Shown: positions 17,278 to 25,837 of the stretch, in pieces
Layout: each line of letters opens with the position of its first letter
How positions within the stretch are numbered: position 1 is the first letter of the stretch
Origin: an uncultured Fidelibacterota bacterium
GTDB taxonomy: Bacteria > Marinisomatota > Marinisomatia > Marinisomatales > UBA1611
Length of the DNA stretch: 28,668 nt
NCBI GenBank assembly: GCA_913043185.1
Contig: CAJWMI010000014.1
Coordinates: forward strand, 1-28,668
Reading direction: 5' to 3'
Notes under the pieces: generated by a model
Databases searched by the model: none
What the model saw: only the letters and a program-made list of their open reading frames with translations
Told to the model about the DNA's origin: nothing
Position numbers and translations under genes: made by a program

Positions 17278-17640
17278 TTATTCCCACTTTGTTTCAATTT
17301 TTGTTTCATTCGTTTTTGCTATAGAACTATCATAACCAAGTTTATTTCTTGCTTCATCGGACATCATTTCAGGTTGCCATGGAGGTTCAAAGGTGACACT
17401 AACTTCAACACTATCTATGTTTTCAAGGCTAGAGACTTTTGATTTTATATCATCTGCCATGTGTTGCCCCATACTGCAACCAGGGGTAGTGAGAGACATT
17501 GTAATACCTACATCAGACTTATTATTCTGATTATCTTTTATACTAATATCATATATAAGCCCAAGGCTCCATAGATCTACAGGAATCTCTGGGTCATAGC
17601 ATTGTTTTAACAGATCGATTATTTTTTCTTTTAGTTCCAT
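17278..17640 (-). CDS. Single-domain DUF59/MIP18 Fe-S maturation protein
   Basis: 120 residues. CYDPEIPVDLWSLGLIYDI (14-32), LTTPGCSMG with Cys55, and EPPWQPEMMSDEARNKLGY are the DUF59 hallmarks, close to the C-terminal domain of the SufT encoded at 12470-13012. Members include PaaD and the helper SufT-like proteins. The last 20 or so residues are a charged tail. It is the first gene after the Rrf2 regulator (five bases apart), so it is likely under direct control of that regulator. It probably helps transfer Fe-S clusters; whether it replaces or complements SufT is unknown. Confidence 0.9.
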   Translation of the reverse strand: MELKEKIIDLLKQCYDPEIPVDLWSLGLIYDISIKDNQNNKSDVGITMSLTTPGCSMGQHMADDIKSKVSSLENIDSVEVSVTFEPPWQPEMMSDEARNKLGYDSSIAKTNETKIETKWE

Positions 17641-17645
17641 AACTT

Positions 17646-18038
17646 TTATGAAATATCAGCTAGGGTCAGATTATCAAAAAGATTTCTTATTGAATTATTA
17701 ATTTTATTAATGGGGGTTCGTATGTTACAGCTTGTTAGATGATCACACCCTGAGTCAAAGTAACAATCCATAATAGCAGTTGGCCCCTCTAGAATCTCAA
17801 AGAAATCATTTAGTGTAGTGTTTGCCGCTTTGGTCGTTGTTTTGTAACCACCGTGAGGTCCTTTAACGGATTTAACAATATTTGCACTTGCTAGTTTTTG
17901 CATTGTTTTTGCAAGAAGCTCTCTAGGAATTCCATGCAATTTAGATATCTCATTAACACTAACAAGCTTTTCCGAGGTTTCCTCAAGGTACCTGACAGCA
18001 ATAAGTGCGTACTCAACTTTTCTAGTAATTTTTAACAT
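17646..18038 (-). CDS. Rrf2/IscR-family Fe-S sensing transcriptional regulator
   Basis: 130 residues. The winged-helix DNA-binding domain covers 1-80 (KVEYALIAVRYL; VSVNEISKLHGIPRELLAKTMQKL; wing VKGPHGGYK). Three cysteines, C92, C98 and C104, match the spacing and even the numbering of the [2Fe-2S] ligands of E. coli IscR. The fourth IscR ligand, His107, is Arg here. It leads the suf gene run and so very likely auto-regulates the operon in response to cluster supply. A 27-bp palindrome and a promoter-like element lie in the 101 bases upstream. It could be called IscR- or SufR-like; the operator preference is not known. Confidence 0.93.
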   Translation of the reverse strand: MLKITRKVEYALIAVRYLEETSEKLVSVNEISKLHGIPRELLAKTMQKLASANIVKSVKGPHGGYKTTTKAANTTLNDFFEILEGPTAIMDCYFDSGCDHLTSCNIRTPINKINNSIRNLFDNLTLADIS

Positions 18039-18052
18039 AATTTTAGTCAGGG

Positions 18053-18080
18053 AGTATATATAAATAGGTTATAAAAACAA
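18053..18080 (-). promoter_or_regulatory. Candidate sigma70-type promoter of the suf operon
   Basis: On the minus strand TTGTTT (18080-18075), a 16-base spacer and TATACT (18058-18053) lie about 15 bases before the regulator ATG at 18038. This gives a very short leader. The match is good but short AT-rich sequences give false positives. Confidence 0.45.
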
Positions 18081-18085
18081 AAGAA

Positions 18086-18112
18086 TAAATACGACTAATT
18101 TAATCGTATTTA
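18086..18112. promoter_or_regulatory. 27-bp palindrome, likely Rrf2/IscR-type operator
   Basis: The arms TAAATACGA (18086-18094) and TCGTATTTA (18104-18112) are perfect reverse complements. The centre CTAATTTAA also pairs except for one position, so 12 of 13 pairs match around a central T. The inner ATACGACTA...TCGTAT resembles a shortened IscR type 1 site (ATA..GACTA....AGTC..TAT). It lies five bases upstream of the candidate -35 box. A T-rich run follows it on the minus strand, so a weak selD terminator is the alternative reading. Confidence 0.6.
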
Positions 18113-18139
18113 AAATATTAAATTTCAATTTGCTTTTAA

Positions 18140-19180
18140 CTAAGGATTTATGGAAACAAAATAATTATTTTGTTCGGCAACATTTCCTATTTTTACAGCT
18201 TGGTTGCCATAAATAGAGATAAAGCGATTTGCCTCAGTTTCTGGAAGAGATATTAGCAAACCGCCTGATGTCTGAGCGTCACAGGCTAAAAGTTTTTGTG
18301 TTGTTGACAGCGATTCACTGAAATGTGCAAATTTTTGAGCATACTCTAAATTGCGTTTAGTTCCACCTGGGATAATTCCTTCATTGGCAAGGTCTATTAC
18401 ACCAGGGAGAAAATTAACTTCAGAAAAATTAATATTAGCTGATACTTTGCTATTTTTACATATTTCTATCAGGTGTCCAACCAGCCCGAATCCTGTAACA
18501 TCTGTAACCGCGTTAGGATTAAATTCTTGGAGAGTTTCTGACGCTTTTTTATTTAACATTGTCATTGATTTAACCGCTGATTCTATAACTGTATCGCTTG
18601 CCTTTTCTTTTTTTATTGCGGTTGAAATAACGCCGGTACCAATTGGTTTTGTTAGTATTAAGCTATCACTAGGCTTAGCCCCTGTATTTGTCCATAAAGA
18701 TTTTTCTGAGACTTCGCCGGTAACGACTAGTCCATACTTTGGTTCGTTGTCATCTATTGAGTGGCCTCCTACTATTGGTATACCGGCTTCACTTGCCTTA
18801 TCAGCGCCGCCTTGCATGATATCAGATAAGATTGTATTTGAAAGTTTTTGAATTGGAAAAGCAACAATATTCAGTGCAAATAATGGTTTTCCACCCATAG
18901 CATATATATCAGAGAGTGAATTTGCTGCAGATATTTGTCCAAATGTGTAAGGATCATCAACGATAGGTGTAAAAAAGTCTACTGTCTGCAATATTACTTT
19001 ACCATCTTTCAGGCGCACCACTGCGGCATCATCAGTACTAGTATAGTCCGAGATAATGGAATTATTGGACTCCATTTTAACTTTACCCAGAACTTGGGCG
19101 AGGTCTGAAGGACCAATTTTACAAGCTCATCCAGCTCCGTGACTTAGTGTAGTAAGCCTAATTTTTTCTTTAGTAGTCAT
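18140..19180 (-). CDS. selD: Selenide, water dikinase SelD, selenocysteine-containing (in-frame UGA)
   Basis: 346 residues from ATG 19180, with an in-frame TGA at codon 18 (19129-19127). Reading the TGA as Sec gives IRLTTLSHGAG-U-ACKIGPSDL, aligning with E. coli SelD SHGAGCGCKISP: Sec18 replaces catalytic Cys17 and Lys21 matches the essential Lys20. The rest is full-length SelD: TSTDDAAVVRL, LQTVDFFTPIVDDPYTFGQI, AANSLSDIYAMGGKPL, PIVGGHSIDDNEPKYGL, TDVTGFGLVGHL and ACDAQTSGGLL. It makes selenophosphate from selenide and ATP for tRNA-Sec. A conventional caller would start at ATG 19075 and lose 35 residues including the active site. It is divergent from korA; no other selenium genes are in the window. 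Confidence 0.94.
19085..19126 (-). promoter_or_regulatory. Candidate bacterial SECIS element after the selD UGA
   Basis: Within 42 bases after the UGA two mRNA hairpins can form. One is GGUC-CUUCA-GACC (19114-19102), with its loop at +17 to +21. The other is GCCCA-AGUUC-UGGGU (19099-19085), with its loop at +33 to +37 and a G as second loop base, as in the general bacterial SECIS model. Neither is a clear winner by eye. Confidence 0.4.
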
Positions 19181-19362
19181 ATCTTAAAATTACTTATTTT
19201 TCTTCTCATAAAATACCAAATCAAATATTTTTCAAAGCCAAGATATTATCTTTTGACATAAAACAACGCTTGGTAAATTAGATTAGTTAACAGGTTGCTG
19301 ATAACGTATAAAACACAAAAACAACAAAATAATATACTTAAAAATATTTAACAGTAGGGACC
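19181..19362. promoter_or_regulatory. Divergent intergenic region between selD and korA
   Basis: These 182 bases must hold both outward promoters. On the plus strand TTGACA (19253-19258) is a perfect -35 hexamer, but the best -10 (TAAATT, 19274-19279) is only 15 bases away. TTAGTT (19283-19288) with TATAAA (19307-19312) at 18 bases is an alternative. For selD nothing stands out. No coding frame is recognised. Confidence 0.3.
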
Positions 19363-21204
19363 ATGGGAAAAACATTTAAAACGATAGATGATGCGGTAAT
19401 CCGGTTTGCAGGTGACTCGGGTGATGGTATGCAGCTAACGGGCGGTAGATTTACAGAAACGACAGCGGTTGTTGGAAACGATTTAAGTACTCTACCAGAT
19501 TTTCCGGCTGAAATCAGAGCTCCTGCTGGTTCGCTTGCAGGCGTAAGTGCTTTCCAGATTCATTTTAGTTCGAAAGATATACACACACCTGGAGATAGTC
19601 CAGATGTGCTTGTGGCAATGAATCCGGCGGCATTAAAAGTGCATCAAAAGGAGATAATGCCAGGCGGGACAATTATTATAAATACGGACGCTTTCACAAA
19701 AAAGAATATGAATTTTGCTGGATATGAAAGTAGCCCAATTGAAGATGGATCATTAGATGATTATTTCACCGTCATTCCTATTGAAATGAATAAGTTGGTT
19801 ACTGCCGCATGTGAAGGTCTTGAGATGTCTCCTAAATTTGTTGGCCGGACAAAAAACTTTTTTGCATTAGGTGTACTTTATTACATGTATGACAGACCAC
19901 TTGAAGCAACCGAAAAATGGTTAGAAAAAAAGTTTGCAGGTAAAGATACAATCATTGAAGCGAATAAAAGGGCTATGAATGCTGGGTATAATTATGCTGA
20001 TACGACGGAATTATTTACCACAAGATTTAAAGTAGAAAAGGCAGTATTGCCAAAGGGTACCTACAGAAATATTAATGGCAATTATGCGACTGCTCTTGGC
20101 CTACTCGCAGCATCTGAGAAATCTAAATTGAAATTATTTTATGGTGGATATCCAATTACTCCAGCTAGTGATATTCTCCATACATTAGCCGCTTGGAAGC
20201 ATTTTGGTGTTCAAACATTCCAGGCTGAGGATGAGATTGCCGGTATCTCATCAATAATTGGTGCTGCATTTACTGGAAACCTGTCTGTCACTGCTACCTC
20301 TGGCCCCGGGATAGCATTAAAAGGTGAGGCTATGGGATTGGCTGTTATGACAGAACTCCCAATGGTTATTATAAACGTTCAAAGAGGGGGCCCAAGCACA
20401 GGGCTACCAACAAAAACTGAACAGGCGGATCTCAATCAAGCATTATACGGTCGTAATGGTGAGGCGCCTATACCACTTATTGCTGCCTCTACTCCTGGAG
20501 ATTGTTTTTATGCCGCTTATGAGGCCTCCAGAATTGCTTTAAAATATATGACCCCCGTAGTACTTTTGTCAGATGGTTATCTTGCTAATGGTTCTGAACC
20601 ATGGAAAATACCGAATGTCAAAGATCTCGAACCAATTGATGTTAAATTTGCTAAAGGCTCTAAAAGTAAAGATAATTTCTTGCCTTATGAGCGTGATAAC
20701 AAAACCTTGTCAAGACCCTGGGCGATACCAGGCACTCCGGGTTTAGAACATCGAGTTGGAGGACTTGAAAAAGCAGAAAATACAGGTCATGTTAGTTATG
20801 ACCCTGATAATCATCAGCGAATGGTTGAGCTTAGACAAGAAAAAGTAAACCGTATCCAAGATGACATAGCTAAAACAGAAGTCTATGGAGATAATAATGG
20901 CGATGTTCTAATTGTTAGTTGGGGAGGCACTTATGGCTCATGTAGATCTGCAGTAGAGACCTTGCATGAAGATGGTAAAAGTGTTTCCCATATTCATCTA
21001 AGATGGATTAGTCCTTTGCCAAAAGATTTAGGTGAGATTATTATAAAGTTTAAAAATGTTCTTGTCCCTGAAATAAATATGGGTCAATTAATCAAACTAT
21101 TAAGGGCAGAATATTTGGTAGATGCAAAAGGTTTAAACCAGGTAACAGGTAGACCAATTAGTGCTACAAGAATAATTGAAAATGTAAACCAATTAATAAG
21201 GTAA
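19363..21204 (+). CDS. korA: 2-oxoglutarate:ferredoxin oxidoreductase, fused gamma-alpha subunit
   Basis: 613 residues. Residues 10-195 are the gamma domain (FAGDSGDGMQLTGGRF; LPDFPAEIRAPAGSLAGVS; PDVLVAMNPAAL). The alpha part from about 225 has the pyrimidine-binding domain: FYGGYPITPASDILH, FQAEDEIAGISSIIGAAFTG, TATSGPGIALKGEAMGLA, QRGGPSTGLPTKTEQADL. A transketolase C-like domain ends it (DVLIVSWGGTYGSCRSAV; LRWISPLP). With KorB it converts 2-oxoglutarate and CoA to succinyl-CoA using ferredoxin, in either direction. There is no ferredoxin domain or delta subunit gene here, as in the two-gene KorAB form. A 2-oxoacid oxidoreductase of other specificity is less likely, given the neighbouring fumC and the KorB sequence. 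Confidence 0.92.
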   Translation: MGKTFKTIDDAVIRFAGDSGDGMQLTGGRFTETTAVVGNDLSTLPDFPAEIRAPAGSLAGVSAFQIHFSSKDIHTPGDSPDVLVAMNPAALKVHQKEIMPGGTIIINTDAFTKKNMNFAGYESSPIEDGSLDDYFTVIPIEMNKLVTAACEGLEMSPKFVGRTKNFFALGVLYYMYDRPLEATEKWLEKKFAGKDTIIEANKRAMNAGYNYADTTELFTTRFKVEKAVLPKGTYRNINGNYATALGLLAASEKSKLKLFYGGYPITPASDILHTLAAWKHFGVQTFQAEDEIAGISSIIGAAFTGNLSVTATSGPGIALKGEAMGLAVMTELPMVIINVQRGGPSTGLPTKTEQADLNQALYGRNGEAPIPLIAASTPGDCFYAAYEASRIALKYMTPVVLLSDGYLANGSEPWKIPNVKDLEPIDVKFAKGSKSKDNFLPYERDNKTLSRPWAIPGTPGLEHRVGGLEKAENTGHVSYDPDNHQRMVELRQEKVNRIQDDIAKTEVYGDNNGDVLIVSWGGTYGSCRSAVETLHEDGKSVSHIHLRWISPLPKDLGEIIIKFKNVLVPEINMGQLIKLLRAEYLVDAKGLNQVTGRPISATRIIENVNQLIR

Positions 21205-21208
21205 AATA

Positions 21209-22216
21209 ATGGCACAGGTAAATACTCCTACTTATACAAAAAAAGATTTTGAGTCAGACCAGGCAGTGAGGTGGTGCCCTGGTTGCGGTGATTATGCAAT
21301 ATTAGCTCAAACCCAAAAAACAATGCCTACCTTTGGAAGAAAGAAGGAGGAGTTTGTTTTCGTTTCTGGAATTGGCTGTTCAAGTAGGTTTCCATATTAT
21401 ATGAATTCGTATGGTTTTCATTCAATACATGGAAGAGCCCCCGCTTTTGCGACAGGAGTCAAAATTGCTAACCCAGATCTATCTGTTTGGGTTATTACTG
21501 GAGATGGTGATGGTCTTTCTATTGGTGGTAACCATTTTATGCATGCTTTGCGGAGGAATATGGACATAAACATATTGCTTTTTAATAATAGAATCTATGG
21601 ATTGACTAAAGGTCAATATTCGCCGACTTCAGAGGTTGGTAAAGTGACTAAGGCAAGTCCTTTTGGGTCACTTGATATCCCGCTTAATCCACCTTCTTTA
21701 GCCTTAGGAGCGCAAGCAACATTTGTCGCTCGTACGATAGATAGGTGGCAGGCACATTTATCCCAGATGCTGGAAAGATCTTACCATCATGATGGCGGCT
21801 CACTGATTGAGATATATCAAAATTGCAATATATTTAATGATGGTACATTCGGAGACTATACATCCGCAGACAAATTTGAAAATGTTATCGAACTAAAGCA
21901 TGGCGAGCCGATGGTTTTTGCCAAAGGCACTAAGGGAATAAAACTGGATGGTTTTACACCTACTGTCATCGATATGGAAAAACATAGTGTTGATGACCTT
22001 TTGATCCATGATGAGACTAACCTTGATCTTGCACATATTATTGCGAACTGGACAAGTCACCCAGTGTTGCCAGAGCCAATTGGTGTTATTTATTCAGTAG
22101 ACAAGCCGACCTATAACTCAGAGATGGTAGCGCAGGTTGATTCTGCTGTAAAACAAAAGGGTGTTGGAAAAGTACAAGACCTATTAAATGCGGGCGACAC
22201 CTGGACAGTAAAATAA
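21209..22216 (+). CDS. korB: 2-oxoglutarate:ferredoxin oxidoreductase, beta subunit
   Basis: 335 residues. [12 protein letters not shown] (C23, C26), [12 protein letters not shown] (C57) and [16 protein letters not shown] (C206) supply the four likely [4Fe-4S] ligands. [17 protein letters not shown] and [14 protein letters not shown] followed by [16 protein letters not shown] form the thiamine diphosphate/Mg site. It starts four bases after korA (AAGG-type weak ribosome site eight bases before the ATG) and is followed four bases later by fumC, so the three genes are one unit. The complete enzyme is an alpha(gamma)-beta heterodimer type. Confidence 0.94.
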   Translation: MAQVNTPTYTKKDFESDQAVRWCPGCGDYAILAQTQKTMPTFGRKKEEFVFVSGIGCSSRFPYYMNSYGFHSIHGRAPAFATGVKIANPDLSVWVITGDGDGLSIGGNHFMHALRRNMDINILLFNNRIYGLTKGQYSPTSEVGKVTKASPFGSLDIPLNPPSLALGAQATFVARTIDRWQAHLSQMLERSYHHDGGSLIEIYQNCNIFNDGTFGDYTSADKFENVIELKHGEPMVFAKGTKGIKLDGFTPTVIDMEKHSVDDLLIHDETNLDLAHIIANWTSHPVLPEPIGVIYSVDKPTYNSEMVAQVDSAVKQKGVGKVQDLLNAGDTWTVK

Positions 22217-22220
22217 ACTA

Positions 22221-23615
22221 ATGTCACACCGAACTGAGAGAGATAGCCTTGGTCCTGTAGAAGTTCCTAGTGATAAATATTATGGAGCACAAACTCAAAG
22301 GTCTTTAAATAATTTTAAAATTGGGACACACCATTTCCCAAGGGAATTTATTCGTGCCTATGGTATTCTGAAAAAATCCGCTGCAACAGTTAATAATAAT
22401 AATGGTAGACTGGAAGACTCTATAAAAGATGCAATTCACAAAGCCGTTGATGAGGTTATAGATGGGAAACTTGATAATCACTTTCCTTTGGTTGTCTGGC
22501 AAACCGGAAGCGGAACACAGACAAATATGAACTTTAATGAAGTAATATCTAATCGAGCGATTGAAATTGTTGGTGGAGAGCTTGGTAGTAAAAATCCAAT
22601 TCATCCAAATGATCATGTAAACATGAGTCAATCAACAAATGATACTTTTCCCACTGCGATTAATATTGCTGCTGTTGAGAGTGTAACACATAATCTTATA
22701 CCATCGTTAGAACAGCTGAGAGAATCATTAGATAATAAATCCAAAAAATTTAATGACATAATTAAAGTTGGAAGAACGCACCTACAAGATGCGACCCCAC
22801 TTAGCTTAGGACAGGAATTTTCAGGATATGTTTCGGCGATTGACCATGGTATAGATCGCCTAAAAAAAGCTTTAGATAATTGCCTTGAATTAGCAGCAGG
22901 AGGTACTGCTGTAGGAACCGGTATTAATACGATAGAAGGATTTGACAACGATATAGCCGAGGAAATAAAAAATATAACAGGGCTGAATTTTAGAACTGCT
23001 GAAAATAAGTTTGAGGCAATGGGTGGCCAGGACAGTATTATTGAACTATCAGGAGCGCTTAAGGTTATAGCAAGTTCATTATTCAAAATTGCTAATGATA
23101 TACGTTGGTTAGCTTCTGGACCGAGATCCGGTATAGGCGAGATCATTCTGCCTACCAATGAGCCAGGTTCATCTATCATGCCTGGAAAAATTAATCCCAC
23201 GCAGTGTGAGGCGATGACAATGGTTTGTACACAGGTTATAGGGAATGATGTTACCATTACATTTGCTGGTGCAAGTGGAAATTTTGAGTTGAACGTTTAC
23301 AGGCCTGTAATTGCATATAATATTCTTGAATCAATTAAGTTGCTCTCAGAGGCTTCAAAATCATTTACAACTAACGCGGTAAATGGTATTCAGCCCAATG
23401 TTGAGAGGATTAATGATAATCTTTATAATTCACTAATGTTAGTTACTGCGTTAAATCCTCATATTGGCTATGATAAAGCAGCAGAGGTTGCAAAAAATTC
23501 CTATAAGAAAAATATATCGTTAAAGGAATCTGCAATAGAATTAGGTTACTTGACAGGCGAAGAATTTGATAAGCTAGTTCAACCAAGTCAAATGATATCT
23601 CCTTCAAAAAAATAA
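22221..23615 (+). CDS. fumC: Class II fumarate hydratase (fumarase C)
   Basis: 464 residues, matching class II fumarases. [20 protein letters not shown] begins the canonical N-terminus. [20 protein letters not shown] (94-113), [19 protein letters not shown] (128-146) and [16 protein letters not shown] (184-199, His187) are the first conserved regions. [16 protein letters not shown] (315-330) carries the catalytic loop Ser. It interconverts fumarate and malate without an Fe-S cluster. It sits in an operon with korAB, making a small TCA module. Aspartase is a related family, but the N-terminus and the [11 protein letters not shown] context favour fumarase. Confidence 0.94.
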   Translation: MSHRTERDSLGPVEVPSDKYYGAQTQRSLNNFKIGTHHFPREFIRAYGILKKSAATVNNNNGRLEDSIKDAIHKAVDEVIDGKLDNHFPLVVWQTGSGTQTNMNFNEVISNRAIEIVGGELGSKNPIHPNDHVNMSQSTNDTFPTAINIAAVESVTHNLIPSLEQLRESLDNKSKKFNDIIKVGRTHLQDATPLSLGQEFSGYVSAIDHGIDRLKKALDNCLELAAGGTAVGTGINTIEGFDNDIAEEIKNITGLNFRTAENKFEAMGGQDSIIELSGALKVIASSLFKIANDIRWLASGPRSGIGEIILPTNEPGSSIMPGKINPTQCEAMTMVCTQVIGNDVTITFAGASGNFELNVYRPVIAYNILESIKLLSEASKSFTTNAVNGIQPNVERINDNLYNSLMLVTALNPHIGYDKAAEVAKNSYKKNISLKESAIELGYLTGEEFDKLVQPSQMISPSKK

Positions 23616-23704
23616 CAAATAATATTCCCTTTTTTATTTTTAACTGTTGTTTTATATATAATCCTTGGACCAATTATTTTAAATAGAAAATAGTAAATTC
23701 AAAT

Positions 23705-25837
23705 ATGTCTGATCAAAAACCATTAAGTGAGTTAGTTAAAGTATTTTGGATTTCTTTAGGCATCATACTATCCGGTGCAATAATTGTATTATTGTTTATT
23801 GGATTTTTATCTAGAGATTTACCATCTTTGGAACAATTAGAAAACTACGATCCAGATTTAGTTACTCGGATATATTCAGCAGATGGCAAAGTTTTGAACG
23901 AACTTTTTGTACAGAAAAGAGTATTTGTAGAGCTATTTAATATTCCAACCCATATGCAAGATGCTGTTATTGCATCTGAGGATAGAAGATTTTACGAGCA
24001 CTGGGGACTTTCGCTTAGAAGTGTGGCCCGCGCGATTGGAATAAATATCTTATCATTAAGCTACAGACAAGGTTTTAGTACTCTTACACAACAGCTTGCT
24101 AGAAATTTGTATAAGACTATTGGCTTTGAGGATAGTATTTTAAGAAAAATAAAAGAAGTCATAACTGCAGTACAGATTGAGAGAACTTATACAAAAGATG
24201 AAATACTAGAAATGTACTTAAATACCGTACACTTTGGTCATGGTACATATGGAGTTGAAGCAGCAACAAAACGGTTTTTTGGTAAGGAATCAAAAGATCT
24301 TTCTGTGGATGAATCTGCTCTACTTGTTGGATTATTACCGTCTCCCGCAAGCTATTCTCCAGTGCGGCATCCTGAAAGGGCAAGGAAAAGAAGGAATACA
24401 GTTCTTAGGCTAATGAAAGAGCAGGGATATATTACTCACTCTGAGCACGCCCAATATAGGGCTATGACACTGGAGTCAATTACTGATGAGCCTACTAGGG
24501 GATTGGCACCTTATTTTACTGAATATGTTAGGAGATTATTAGAAAAAGAAGATGATGCTTTAGATATAAATATTTATCGTGACGGGTTGAAAATATATAC
24601 CACTCTAGACTCTAGACTCCAGGAATTAGCTGAAAAAATTGTACTAGATGCTATTATTAAATCTCAAGGGAAATTAAATAATAGAATCATAAATAATCAG
24701 GAAGAGTTTGAACTATTAGGGCATTTAACTATATATGAAGAGGACTCTGTAAAAATGATGATGCAGGGGGAGGCGCAGTTATATAAAGATCTACGAGCTA
24801 AACTTTTGGTTCAAACTGCTTTTGTAGCAATCAATCCAAAGACAGGTGGAATTATGGCAATGATTGGCGGTCGACCAGATTATCATGATCAATACAATAG
24901 AGCTGTACAAGCGAAAAGACAACCTGGATCAGTATTTAAACCTTTTGTTTATACTACAGCCCTTGAAAATGGATACACGGTTTCCCAGCAATTACTAAAT
25001 CAGCCAGTTGTATTAAATGTGCAAAATACTGATGGCTCATGGGTAAAATGGAGGCCTCAAAATTATGGTGGCAGTACCGGTGGATTGACAACACTTAGAG
25101 AAGGTCTTAGAAAATCTCTAAACCTAATATCTGTGAGGATTGTTCAACAAGACTATGCACCAGCTGAACAGGTTAAAGGAACTGCACAGAGAATGGGTAT
25201 CTCAACAGATATAAGAGCTGTTGATGCGATTGCACTTGGTACCAGTGAGGTAATTCCTCTTGAAATGGTTTCAGCATATGCAGCATTTGCAAATAAGGGC
25301 GTCTACTCTAAACCAATTGCAATTACAAAGATAGAAGATCGTTATGGCAATACAATAAGAGAATATTATCCTGCACAGTATGAAGTATTAAGCGAAGAAA
25401 CAGCATTTTTAATGACAAATCTTATGCAAACGGTAATGGACCGTGGTACGGGTGGAAGTGCAAGATGGAAATATAATTTTACCAGACCTGCAGCTGGTAA
25501 AACAGGTACTACCCAAGGTTGGAGTGATGCATGGTTTGTTGGTTTTACGCCACAAATAGCTGCAGGTGTGTGGTTTGGCGTGGATGACTACCAAGTTAGT
25601 CTAGGAAAAGGACAAGATGGTTCTAAAGCCGCTTTACCATCTTGGGCTCAATTCATGCGAGACAGTCATAAAACACTCGAACTACCAAGAGTAAATTTTC
25701 AAAAACCAAGTGGTGTAATTGTCTCTGAAATATGTTCTGTCTCAAAAATGGGATCAAGAAAAGCGTGTCCTATAGAAAAAGAATTATATAAGTCTGGGAC
25801 GGAGCCTTCTCAAAAGTGTAGAATACATAGGAATTAA
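23705..25837 (+). CDS. Class A penicillin-binding protein (PBP1A-type)
   Basis: 710 residues. One N-terminal membrane anchor (about 12-34) precedes a GT51 transglycosylase: IASEDRRFYEHWG with catalytic Glu92, RQGFSTLTQQLARNLY (121-136), and RTYTKDEILEMYLNTVHFGHGTYGVEAA. The transpeptidase has S409-V-F-K412 (RQPGSVFKPFVY), S471-L-N473 and K599-T-G601 (AAGKTGTTQGWSDAWFVGFTP). It polymerises and cross-links peptidoglycan in the periplasm. The linker between the domains is short, without a large OB insertion. The gene is alone on its strand between fumC and a convergent phosphorylase gene; no Shine-Dalgarno is visible. Confidence 0.95.
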   Translation: MSDQKPLSELVKVFWISLGIILSGAIIVLLFIGFLSRDLPSLEQLENYDPDLVTRIYSADGKVLNELFVQKRVFVELFNIPTHMQDAVIASEDRRFYEHWGLSLRSVARAIGINILSLSYRQGFSTLTQQLARNLYKTIGFEDSILRKIKEVITAVQIERTYTKDEILEMYLNTVHFGHGTYGVEAATKRFFGKESKDLSVDESALLVGLLPSPASYSPVRHPERARKRRNTVLRLMKEQGYITHSEHAQYRAMTLESITDEPTRGLAPYFTEYVRRLLEKEDDALDINIYRDGLKIYTTLDSRLQELAEKIVLDAIIKSQGKLNNRIINNQEEFELLGHLTIYEEDSVKMMMQGEAQLYKDLRAKLLVQTAFVAINPKTGGIMAMIGGRPDYHDQYNRAVQAKRQPGSVFKPFVYTTALENGYTVSQQLLNQPVVLNVQNTDGSWVKWRPQNYGGSTGGLTTLREGLRKSLNLISVRIVQQDYAPAEQVKGTAQRMGISTDIRAVDAIALGTSEVIPLEMVSAYAAFANKGVYSKPIAITKIEDRYGNTIREYYPAQYEVLSEETAFLMTNLMQTVMDRGTGGSARWKYNFTRPAAGKTGTTQGWSDAWFVGFTPQIAAGVWFGVDDYQVSLGKGQDGSKAALPSWAQFMRDSHKTLELPRVNFQKPSGVIVSEICSVSKMGSRKACPIEKELYKSGTEPSQKCRIHRN

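Noticed and set aside
16898..17287. Longer A-type carrier starting at GTG 17287
   Set aside because: It would overlap the upstream stop by 10 bases and add four unconserved residues; ATG 17275, two bases after that stop, is the simpler start.
18351..18851. 166-codon plus-strand frame inside selD
   Set aside because: Antisense shadow of conserved SelD motifs; no independent start signal or domain.
18140..19075. selD as a 311-residue gene starting at ATG 19075
   Set aside because: The upstream 35 codons are clearly homologous to SelD and hold the active site; the shorter version would be inactive. The TGA is best read as Sec, not as the end of a pseudogene, since conservation continues on both sides.
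22628..23257. 209-codon minus-strand frame inside fumC
   Set aside because: It is the antisense shadow of a fully conserved fumarase; Pro/Ser/Ile-rich with no recognisable domain.
23616..23704. Promoter for the PBP gene in the fumC-PBP gap
   Set aside because: TATATAAT is present near 23653 but no properly spaced -35 could be matched; too AT-rich to decide by eye.
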